From Branchiostoma belcheri (lineage: Eukaryota > Chordata > Leptocardii > Amphioxiformes > Branchiostomatidae): a stretch of 64,000 nucleotides of DNA. The stretch lies in contig NW_017804498.1 in the NCBI RefSeq assembly GCF_001625305.1, forward strand, positions 1,156,755 through 1,220,754. Reading direction: 5' to 3'. The notes under the pieces were generated by a model. That model made no database searches and was not told the DNA's origin. It saw only the letters and a list, made by a program, of their open reading frames with translations. The translations under genes and the position numbers were made by a program. Below are positions 26,201-38,200 of this stretch, piece after piece (the stretch's first letter is position 1; each line of letters begins with the position of its first letter).

Positions 26201-29200
26201 GTCGGGAGGACAACCTGTTTCTCCTGGGAGGGGCGGTACAACTGTGGGGATGTTAGGGGAGGGTCGGGAGGACAACCTGTTTCTCCTGGGAGGGGCGGTA
26301 CAACTGTGGGGATGTTGGGGGAGGGTCGGGAGGACAACCTGTTTCTCCTGGGAGGGGCGGTACAACTGTGGGGATGCTGGGGGAGGGTCGGGAGGACAAC
26401 CTGTTTCTCCTGGGAGGGGCGGTACAACTGTGGGGATGCTGGTGGAGGGTCGGGAGGACAACCTGTTTCTCCTGGAGGGGCGGTACAACTGTGGGGATGT
26501 TGGGGGAAGTAATCTCCGAGCACATATTTCGGTGGCAGAGTCGTATCCAACTGGCAACACAATAGTCAATATCCAATAGACAAGAAACTGTCCAAAAGGC
26601 CTCCGAAGAATAAAGGTACATGGAAGAAGGCCATTATCTTCTCAATCAACCTCTGCTTGGAGAGTAGCTGGGGGGAGGGGCTGTCGTAATCAGGCCTACA
26701 TTAATGTGATCAATTACACTGGTCTCATTTACATGGACGTGCATGATTTGGTCTCCACATAACATCATCCGAAAAATTCACTTTTAGTCATTTTGATACA
26801 AAATAGCTTGTTTGAAATGCTTATATATCATTCAGTGGACAAAAAAAACTGTAAAGTGATCTGATCCTAGCAAACAAGATTACCGGCGCATGTCAGATTC
26901 ACGTTTGTGTGGCCGTCCGCAAGCTGACCATGACCCGCGTTTAACGAGATGGCTGTGAATGCGTACCCCAGCAACCAGGCCAAGGACCAATTTTATCACC
27001 CTACGCACACGCCCAGGTTGACGACGCTCAGGAAACTGACCCAAACCATGTTTAGGTGGGGAGCGAAAATACTAAGTACAAAACCGCATTTACGTACTCG
27101 TCTGTCCCTTCTGTAGGTCAGGTTTTCCTGGACAATGTCGTCTGCAAAGGGAACGAGACCAAGATAGGCGACTGCTCCCATCGCGGGTGGGGGAAGAACG
27201 ACTGTAACCATGACGAGGACGCCGGCGTCGTCTGCAGCACCGAGGTCCGGGACGACATCGACATCTCAGACCGATACGTAAGTCAGGTGAGCCCCCGTAG
27301 TGAGTCCCGCATGTTAGCTAAGTTATAATATCTGTAGTTGTATAACAACGTAACACGACTGACGCTCCCTTTAGCAACAGTAACACAACACTTACAACAC
27401 AACATCGTCGTCTTCAAGCACATGGGAACTGGAAATAGCAACACGTTTTGTTTTGCGAATATCACCTCTGCAAAATATCACAAGACGTGTCATTTTCCTT
27501 CCGCCATCTGCTTGAAGACTACATTGGTAGTAACGTAGTACGTTAAAGGACATACTACTCCATTCACCACCTTAGTCGCATCCTATGCCGACTTTCCAAC
27601 ACATCTACTACATCTACTGTCTGTCAAAATTAGAATTTGCATACTGCAGAGTCTTGCGACTGTCGAAATGGTCATCTGTGAAGCTGTGACTGACCGCCCC
27701 TAGAGGTACGTACGCTGGAAATATAGATGAAGCGAATCAGGCCAGGAAAAAAATGGTAACTTGCCCAAGTGTGCACTATGTAAGTTATCGAGTGATTCAC
27801 TGGAATTCGGTAATTATCCTGGCCTTTGGTCAGTCTGCATATTTCTGCCTGGCGCACGTCAATTCTCCCTACCTGACCCATTTGTGTCTAGATCTGGGAC
27901 CTACTCTGACATACGACATGCACGCCAGCATGTGTAGTTTTTGACAGAACGAGCGTTATCAGTGTCCGACTGTGGTCACCTGACGCCTAGACTAACGAGT
28001 GTGAAATGAGATCCCCATCAACTTGTCGACGCCCTGGATTTTATCCCGATTTCATCGAGTCTGAGAAAAATTCGTGTATTGTCTGAGTTAGTTAGATTTT
28101 TATCTATCTTCAACAACAGCAGATGAGACCTTATTTTGACTGGGGCGTACATCACATCTGTGATTTATTATGGACGACCTTCCCCTTGACAATGCGTGTC
28201 TGCAGTTCAGTCCAACTTCGCAAGGCGGCGTACTTGAAAACAGCGACAGCGACGCTTGTTAGTAGGCAAGCAAATGATCAAATTTACTTTTTCTAGATAT
28301 CAGTTATTAAAAAACTTGAGGCTATTGACAATCCTGTACCGCTTCGAATCGCTATCAAATAACACAATGTCACGGGATAGTCCACGCACCAAAAGCACCA
28401 TAGGGTTGCTGTACATGTATTTCGAAGAAATTAGAACACATACTGTAAATGCCTACCACAGATACTATAGTATCTCCTTAGGTGTGGCAATCTCGTTATC
28501 AATCATTCCCAATACTAGTATAACATGAGGGTGTAGTTTGTTACCTAACCGCTTGGGGGTTCTTCGAAAGTTGTGTTTAATACTTGAACTAGCGCATGTC
28601 GTTATGTGAGAATTCAATTTGAAGTTTAGATAATGGTGCAAAACTGGACTCTATGGACCTGTGTTACGACAGAAGACCATCTGTACGCCACACCTTTACT
28701 ATTGATGCCAAACACAGAGGGAGGTGCAGGTGTGTTTGGTGTTACGAACTGGTTTCTGTCCTAACGGTGGTAAAATTACAAGTAGTGAGAAGGTGGCTGC
28801 AGACGGAGAAGTGAGGGCGTTGGAAAGATCAAAGATGCCTTTGTCGTGACCACCTGAAGACGTCTTATTGATGAAAGTCAAGACGTCACTTAAACCAAGC
28901 AGTCCCCTGGAACTACATGTACCGTTAGCTGTCAGCTCTGTCTGGTGTAACTGAGACAAAACGACTGGTCCTGCCAACACATGTGATCTGGCCCAGGCCA
29001 CCTTTGGTATTACATGCAATTTATGGTATAACGTACGAAGTTGGGTCTTGGCGTATGATAGCAGCTCTATCTACCCGTGAGTAAACGAGGCTGGGTTTCT
29101 GTTGATGGACATGGTTGTGAGGGTGAGGTCGCCAAGGAATGTGTATATAAGTTGTGTAATCATGGTATGAAACATAAAACATGGTGTAATCGCGTTATGA

Positions 29201-32200
29201 ATTACGATTTTCTTGCTTAGTACGGTAAAAACTGCTTCGTCTTATTCTATTGGGCCGTGGTGGTGAAGACTGCAGTGCCCCACCCTGTCCCAGAATGTCG
29301 GGATCAGGCGAAGAATGCGGAGTCTTCAGTTCAGACGTGCCGGTGGTCACGTTAACCCATGGTGCAGATCCACGCTGGGGAAGCCCTGACGAGTCAGCTG
29401 GAGACATGTGCGCAGAAAGAAGACTTGGTGGTTCCTGTCATCTCGATGATACTGAGCATGCTCAGATGGATTCTCTGGATTGGTCCCACACGTACGTGAT
29501 AGTGCGAGCTGTCAGACGGTGCAATCATCGACGGAATGCAATTTTTGTTTTTCAAAATTAAGATGCTGCCCCCTAATCGACGAACATTTATAACAACTTG
29601 GAAGAAATTTATCCTTCTCGTCTTGCCCTGGCGATCTCTCTGATACGTCGTTTGTTAATGTCAAGGGAAGCTCCATACCGGGATGATAAGGGTTGGGAGG
29701 GGAGAGATGAGTAGGAGGAAGACGTGACGTAACAGACTTCTATCTGATGACCTTCCGAAGAAGGATGCTTCGATCCGTCAGTCAAATTGTCCATCATGAC
29801 GAAACACGCACCACAAAACAGACGTTTGGTTTAGCGATCCGGATCTAGTTTGATTTTATCCAGATTGCTTTCTAGTTGATTGACGTTTAAGCCTGTTCTT
29901 GGAGTCCGGCTCCACCCAATAACCTATTGAACTCGATCCAGCGGGGTTCGGCCCGCACCCGACCCCACCGGATTGTCACTGGGTTAGGAACTGATGACGT
30001 CGATGTTATATCCGTACCCTGCCCAGACAGTCACGGAATCCTATCCACCTGTTTCACTCCTGCGAACATTTACGCATTTCTTTAATCTGTGCTCAAAGAT
30101 TGGAATTCTTGTTCCGGCTGGATGCATTTGAAGGAGCCTACCTGGTGACTCTACTTCTAGTATTCATAAGATCCTGGTCACAATTCGTCTTACGATTGTC
30201 GTACGATTAAAAAGGGAATTCGTACATATATCGTTCAAAATTCAGCGATCCTGTTACCGAAAATGCTGTCTGAGATCGGTGGTTCTGTCACAGCCTGTTT
30301 GGAAACGTCAGGAAGGTCGTACGGCGGTACGGCGGCCTACGACGAAAGCGATCGCGACGTTACCGTAGAGATTCTGTGTCTAGTCAATTCAGAGGCTCTG
30401 TTCTCTAGATGAATCATGCTTCCCATGCCTCCTACATGCACCTTCTCAGAAAGCGAAGTTATAAATTCATATCAACTTGTGGTGGGATTCAGGGATTTTT
30501 CATCACTGATCCGTCCTGTTCCAGGCCGTGACATCTCAGGAACCCCAGGCCTGTCACCAGATGATGGGGAAACGCATGAGAGTAATGGCTAGGGCTTATC
30601 CTGGTCGTATCTTAATTAGAGTCAGATAGTGGTTTTACTATCTGATTTATGCCAAAAAAGCCCGAGGCTGTAATATATATCCTGTTACATGATTGCCTTG
30701 GAAAGTAAAAGTAGTCACTGCAAAGTACGGGAGATGAGAGAACAAATTCGCTCGTCAGAGTGTTGACCTACAGATTACAGAGGGCATTACTCGTGATCCA
30801 TTCCTCACTATAACATAAATAAGTCAGTTTTGTGATGGTAATTTCCTGTTTTGTGGCGGGAAATCCATATCTTGTGGGCGGTGGTGTCCGTAGTAGGTTT
30901 GGCACAGAGGAAATCGTGGGAAGAGGAAACCGCGCTATGACGAAGGAACTCAACATCTCTGCCAAATGCACTTGGCTTATTCACGACCATGGTAATGTTC
31001 AACGCCGATATCTTAGATCTAGATTACAAAAATAAGTGTTTAAGCGCCAAGGCTTATCGGTTTAACCTATGGCACAGTTCGAATCCGCAACAGCCGACTG
31101 AAGAGAAACCATGTCTGTGGTTGACGTACTGGCCTGAACCAGCCCACAGGTATTCGGGTATCAGGGGTTATCCCCGGTGTCTGTGCTTTGTAAGAAAACA
31201 TGCGGTGACCATCCAACTCATCTCTAAAGACAGACTGCGTCTACTATGGCCCTGACCTCTTCGGCTTTCGGAAAGGCTAAAGTCCTAAAAACTAAAGACC
31301 ACGTCTGTGATCTTCTATTTTAAGATCTATTTTTCCCACCAACACGTCGGAGTTTCCCTACTACGTTTTCCGGTGCGTGGGTTTTGGTACGTGATTGGCA
31401 CTACCACACTCCCTGTCGGAAGTTGTTTTTCGTGGCCTTTCTCATGACCATGGCGTTGTGTTTCGGGGAAAACCGGGGGTTTTCAGGTGGAAGTGAACGA
31501 TCGTGACGACAACTGCAGACGACATTGATCCAAAGCAGACGATTCCCTGTTTTTCCTCGCCTAGACATGACGTGCCACAAGGAAGTTCTCGGAGAATATT
31601 CTGTCTGCTCTCCTGTAAAGGTTGTGCCCTGGACGCCGACCAATTAGCGAGACGTGCGTAGGAGCGCCCTAACGCTGCGTCTGCCTGAGTCATGGCGGGA
31701 AATTACGAGACGGAGGCAGGGATGGGCCGTTTTACGCCGTGTAGTTTATCAGATACCTACTTCTTATCACCATCATGTCTCAATAAGAAACTGAGCTCTG
31801 AAGATTTGGAACAAATTGGAGCTCTGCGAAATTTATTTATGTCTGAACTGAAGTCAAATATCGCTACAAATATAAACGTTATGGAGGTACCACATAAATG
31901 GAGGTGCCACAGCGTAGAGGGAACAATGTTCTTTACTTTGACTTTAGTATTAAGACATTTGAACGTGAACTGCATATTCAGTGATGAAGTATAATACTAG
32001 CCTTCCAAACGTCGTGCCACAAGCTTTGGAACATGGCTTTCCAGATTTACGTGACCCTGTTAGCTCAAGATTAGCACCAACCAGAAGATAATCCTGTCAA
32101 TGTGCTGATGTGTACTTGATTATGATAAGACACACAGGTCCTCGGAGACGCGTGTAAGGCAGGTCTTATCTCCTTACCGTGATGCACCTGTTCTACACAT

Positions 32201-35200
32201 GTTTGTGACGTGACAGGTTTCTGCGTGGTCGTTTGTGCACCTGTCAATCAGCCGCCATGTTGATCACGGTCGGCCATTAGGCGTGAGAAATCCCTCCTTC
32301 GCCCAAACCGCAGTGCCTCACGTAAATGTGGCAATAACACAACGGGGAGAACTAGTTGTCGCCTTTGGAACTGTTTGCAGAGAACAGATGGGTGTGATGT
32401 TTGGTTGACCTGTGCCCTGAGCATCCACAAGTGCCTACCCAATCAAGACTGCTTCAGACATCTAACATAGTTAGGCGAAACGTCTTAACGAAGAGCAATT
32501 TTGCTGATGTTTTTATGAGTTTCTTTTGGGTCTTTTCCAGCAGCTAAGTGTCACTTAAAGCTGCGTAGGTGGAAATAACTGATGCATTTCACGGTCCTCT
32601 CAGAGTCATCGCTGAATCATCCCCAGTGCGGGAATCCCCCACCTAGTAAACTTCCCGGCCTCTGATTGGCGTGTCCATGGTGACGCAGGCGACCCCCAGA
32701 ACTGTACAAATAGTGCAATACTGGAATTCATTACTCACAGCGCTGGAGCAAACACACAGGCCATTCCTGAGACTTGGGAGACAAGCCGGCGACAGCAATG
32801 GCCATGGAACGACATTTACGGGTTCTGTTTCTGTTCTTGGTGGCTGCAGTTCCCTCCACGCTGGCCTGGCTGGTAAGTACCGCCGGTTACAATGGGCGAA
32901 AGGTTCGCATTTCCAATCAATACGCCAGAGACTCATAATATGATAGGCAGGGGGAACATAGTCTGGAAAAAGGAAAAATAAGGTAATTGGTGCCAAACCT
33001 GTGTCAATGAACCCACCGGTCCTTGTCGTAAGCAACTGGCACACAAATAACTGCTCCCTGCAATCTGGACAGGATCCAGAATCTGTCCATGTTTTGATCG
33101 CGGAGATTTTTAATGGCTGGACCATTAGGTAACTGCAATAGAGGTGCTCTTGAAAACGGACAGCTGTTTCTGGTACCTGATATTGCTTCGTCTCAGACAT
33201 TTCATCCACCTCTTGTCGTTTCGTATTCACTTGCAGATCCTGAGCGATGTGAACGACAAAGTAATATACTGTATTTCGAATGTTTAAAATTGTGGAGTTT
33301 CAAACGTGTAACCAAGGAGCTCGGAAGACTGTTTGAAGCTGTTTGGTGCAGCTCAGCTCTACTTTGTAAAGGATCTTACTGTGTCGTGTGGCTGACTTTA
33401 TCCTGGCTTAACTTCCTTGTCTCGAGAAATACCTAAAAAGGAGACGGGGCCTTGAACCCCTGGAGCTTACGCTCACGTGGATGTTCTGTTACGTAGCGCG
33501 AAGGACTACGTCATCCACCTGACGTAGTTCAGAACAATCTGGATTCAGCGAGGGATGGACCGTTGTTTGTTAGTGAAGGTTCGGAGGCACCTGCCTTCGA
33601 GGCAATCGGTTCGTGTTGTGAAAACGATGAATTAGTGTTAAGATCAATTGATGGTTGTTTTCCATCGCCTCAAATTATTGCTCATAGGTGTGGTTGAAGT
33701 TGGACACGTAATATAAAGATCTGTTTGTTATCATCTTTTTATTATCTTTTGGACGACAGAGACACAGCTACAAGAAACGGTCTGTCCCCAATGCATAGCA
33801 GCTGTGTCGTGTCTTATACAGGTTTGTACCTAAGGTGTATGTGTCCTGTCTCATGTCTCGGGGTGTTTAGACATCTAAACCCTCTAGTATAACAAATAAG
33901 AGCCCTACTGTGTGAAGTGTCCCCATAAATTCGGTAGTAGACCAGCCCCTCCCGAGATGTCCCATTTTAGAAAGGTCAAACTGCTTGGAATGCTCGCTAT
34001 TCTCTCTGGGTAGGCCTTTCCTCTGATGTTTTGGGAAGTCGTTTTACCGGGACATGTTCGCTTTTCAACAGCTCTTGTAAGAAACACAAGCTTCATTCAC
34101 CCGATGTTTCGGGCCGCACACACCTGGCTCTTTACATATGGTCGTAGTCAGTTACTGCCATTCCTTTGTCTGTGAGGGCTAAATTGTAGAGACACGGTCT
34201 CACAAAGTGCTTTGTTGGTCAAGTGCATGAAGGGCACAACGTCTTCCTGTTTTTGCGATAATTGGTGAAAAGAGGCGGAAGTAACGGTTCAGATATCGTC
34301 TGCAGTCTGAGACACAAATGGCAGTCGTTTTCCAGTTGCTTTTCTCTTGTCTAAGTTTTAAGGACCCGGTGATATTTGTATCTTGGAAACATTCGCTGGC
34401 ACGATTGACACTTTTGTAATGTCATCTTAGACATCTTACTGTTAATGCAAAACCTGTCTATGCATTGGATATGTAACATCAAGGACATTACTGTAATGTC
34501 CTTGGTAACAAAAAAATATAACTTTGAATTGTAAGATTTAAAACCTGTCAAAGGAAGCGGCTTTACCTGCAAACTGCAGACGAAGGGGACATGGTAGAGG
34601 GTTCAACATGTCTACTACACAGGCGTTGTAGCAACAGGACAGATAAACCATGTGGGGAAACTGAGCGAGGAGGCAGTAATATGTATATTGACGAGCATTG
34701 TATAACTTTAAACCTATAGCTATCTACATGTAGATGTCTTCGACACAGCGTTTTTGACATCTGATTTTTCCTAACTCATCCCCGGCCCTGAGCTTGTGTC
34801 AGTTCACATTGGACAGGATACACAAAGGACGTTCTCTGTATCATCAGTAACTTTTGGGTACGATTTGTAACGTTATGACCTCTGGACATCTGAAGATCCA
34901 TCCGGAGTAGATCGATATCGATACCGTAGCTAGACTAACTGCTATTTGATGTTTACATTGGCTGTACTTGACCTTGACCGCTGCACGTCACTTGAGGATA
35001 CACAGGTAGATAGGAAACCGGCTAATCAGTTACAAACCTTGACCTTTCGCAGGCCTCTTGACCCAAGGTCAACGAGAAGAGTCATCTATGATGAATTTCC
35101 TACACTCAAGGGGGAGGGGGTATATTGTTTTATCAAATGCTTTCCTGTGTCTGACTCACCGACTATTCGAAACATCCTTTCACTCTTGAAAGAGCAACAT

Positions 35201-38200
35201 GTCACAAACACTTATTTGACGTAAGTGCCTTATTGCAATGGCGTCACGAGTCAACAGAATAGCCAACTATCTGATAAAGCGAAGATGTAAAGTACAGGAG
35301 TGTGTAGGAGAGAAAGGGAAGCTGTTGTTGTCAGCTAGCACCACATGGAAGCGGCTGATACCGGCGATCAGTCACCACAAACCATGCCAGAAACGCATGC
35401 GGCCAATTGTCACCGTGACCTTCGTTTGACAAGTTCAACATCAGAGATCAGACCTGTAACTACTTAGCCCTCATTACGTACTAGACCCTGCTGCGGAGGG
35501 GACGTCCGACTTGGGAGTGGTTTCACTTAGTGCAGATTTCCTGCTCAAGATTAGAGGGTGAAGATCAGGAAATATGGGCGTTTTTTTCCGGAGATGAGTT
35601 TTTTTACGGACGAAAGTCATGTTGTCAACAATTGGAGGGGAAGTCGGCGTTGTTGTCGGGTCAGAATGTGAGGAATTTCATACGCGGAGACGAGGCTAGA
35701 CCACCGGGTAACTTGTAAACAGTATTAACCTCGCGTGTTTGAGCTGGGCGACCCATGTCAGCCCTCCGTTCTGTTTCAATAAACAACTGTCGTGACGGAC
35801 AGTCGATCACGTGACCTTTGGAGGTTGAGTCGAGTACGATTGAAATTTAGATTTTTTTTAATTCTAAAAATTTAGTAGAATTACTAGAAAGCTGAAGGGG
35901 AGAAGTCAAAGTGTTGTCACGCATAATAATTTGGTGATATCAAATGCTATATTTAATATCATCTAGAAGATTTTCTTACACTGGATTAGTGTCGAGTACG
36001 TACAGTAATTTGGCAACCTATAGATAATATCAGTGTGTCACATCACCTAAATCAAATAAAGAAAAATGTATTCTTCCTTCAGTTACCGTCATGGTATTTA
36101 AAACTTGTCGTCCTTCCACATGCTATGGAAACGGTCACCCCCCCCCAACAACGTGACCCCGTTAATCATTATAAGATGCAAAAGGTAAAGGACCTATAAT
36201 TACCTCATTTGTAGCTTCCAGGCGTACTTTTATACAATCATTTAATGCACTTCTGAACACACAGTTACAACCTGACGTTAAGAGTCCAATCAACCCCAGA
36301 GATCACAAGAAAAGCTATGAAGGATTCAGTTTGTACCAACATTACATTATATATATATATGCATACATATATAGAACATATTTCAACAACGTAGATTCCA
36401 ATAGTTGACGGTGACTGACGAAATCTACCTGACTATGATATACCAAATGAGCGACATTCGTAAATTTACTACCACAGCGTTATGATGTTTGTACTTAAAG
36501 GACACGTCACTAAATCTGTAGATTTGTGTTGTTTTTTTACAGGTGACTCTAAGAGTGGGTGACATCAGACTACGAGGCCTCACCAAAAGATTACCTCAGG
36601 CGGAAGGATACGTGGAGATCAAATACCAGGAAAAGTGGTGGCCGATTTGCGCAGATGGATGGGACTATAACGACGCTAAGGTTGTTTGCGGTCAACTGGG
36701 GTTCAGGGACGCCCTCACAGTCGACCTTCGGAAATACAGGTGCCCCAACTTCTGCTTGTTTGACATACTATGCTATACTCGTTTAACCTCTAATACAGTC
36801 TAACTCCAGTAAGCTACGTATAATTAGTATAGCGAAACAACGCCATTCCCTTCCTATTAATCTTTGAGTCTTCTAGGAACAGAAACCACATGTTGGACTG
36901 ACTCAAAGCTAGTTTGCTGAACCTTTTGATCACGGTGTGTCACTGGTATTTGGAATGGAAATGTGAAGGACGGTTTTTGACTATGAGCACTCCATGTATC
37001 CAGAACAAATTCCGGAGGAAAAAAACACAAATTCCGGAGGAAAAAGATGCGCCCGTGTTGTACGCGACAACAACCTGACCAGGGTCAGTCCACACAGGGT
37101 CTGTCCCACAGGGTCTGTCTCTCTGTCTACAGATTATCCAAATAAATTCAATGTTGTGGCCGAACTTGTAACCATCCCTGTCAGTGTCAGATATTTTTTA
37201 GCCATGTTACTCTCCGTAGCCACGCTAGCTGATGTCATATGTATATTGATGAATGTATATAATGAAAACAGACGAATGGCTTCTTCTACCAACTTTTCGC
37301 GTGTTTGAGTTTTGGCAGAGGAATCGCGATACCTTTTATTGTGACATGGAAAATCAGTTTCAGTTATGTGGGATCAGTTCTGGGATAGCCGCCATATGCT
37401 TTTGTAGCTTTGTAACTTTGACAAATGAGATGTTCCTTGCCCTCGACAAGCCGCTTTGGTAGCAATGACTCCTGGTACACGTAGTGAACACCAGAAAACA
37501 ATTACAGACATGTCGTCCGTACGTTTTAGACCTGCGTATTTTGGCTTACAGCAACACGCGGCGTGCGGCTCCCGTACCCCGGGTCGGTGCACTCAGGAGT
37601 GGCCCTTGGAAGGTCACCTGGCTAGGCACCAAGCTGTAGACAACATCGGGTTTGTTTCCCTCTGACACGCGCGTCACGCGGCTAGCACCACCTCATAAAT
37701 CTTCATGGGAACTTTATAACAGTCACACTACCGCCACAGAAGATCACAGAAGCCAATTTTACGGAGAGAGGTGTCCTTGACGCCAGGTGAGCAATGTGAC
37801 GGTTGCACGATTCAGTAATCAAACGCAGATGAGAACTGCTGTTTGCTTACGAAAGCAAATGATCCACGTACCTTGCTTTGATAAATCTGGGCTCTTGCGG
37901 AAGTGTTTCCAACTTTCTGCGCTCCTCTCTGGACGTGGGCCCGAACCAGCGGCGTCCAGTCACCAAGTAATCTGGAACTGGGTTGAAGTGAGCTTTTACG
38001 GGTATTGCAGGATATCCCAGAGCTCGCTTTGAGATAGTTTCAATATCAGATATCGGTAGCTTTCATCTGAAGCACTTGTGATTACTGTTTACTTTGGCGC
38101 GTTAGATTGCGTACATTGTCCGGTATGTGCAGATGTAAATAAAACTGGAATATGAGCATGGGTTCTGAGGCGGGGAAATTCTATTCCGTCAGATTTTGAT

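Larger units (their letters stand above)
27287..36542 (+). other. LOXL intron 2 (9.3 kb)
   Basis: The largest intron of the gene. It contains the candidate alternative first exon (32798-32872), a dispersed repeat copy (30175-30360) and a perfect 25-bp palindrome (34480-34504). No other frame resembles a known domain. Confidence 0.8.

Noticed and set aside
26038..26621. Several 120-174-codon Pro/Gly-rich frames on both strands
   Set aside because: All are translations of the 62-bp minisatellite, whose unit is not a multiple of three; not a protein repeat.
32643..33230. 195-codon minus-strand frame over the alternative first exon
   Set aside because: No domain character; it overlaps the better supported plus-strand signal-peptide exon and intron.
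33446..33530. tRNA gene on the minus strand (B-box-like ggttcaaggcc then tctccttttt)
   Set aside because: The acceptor arms do not pair and the A box is degenerate; at most a tRNA-derived SINE relic.
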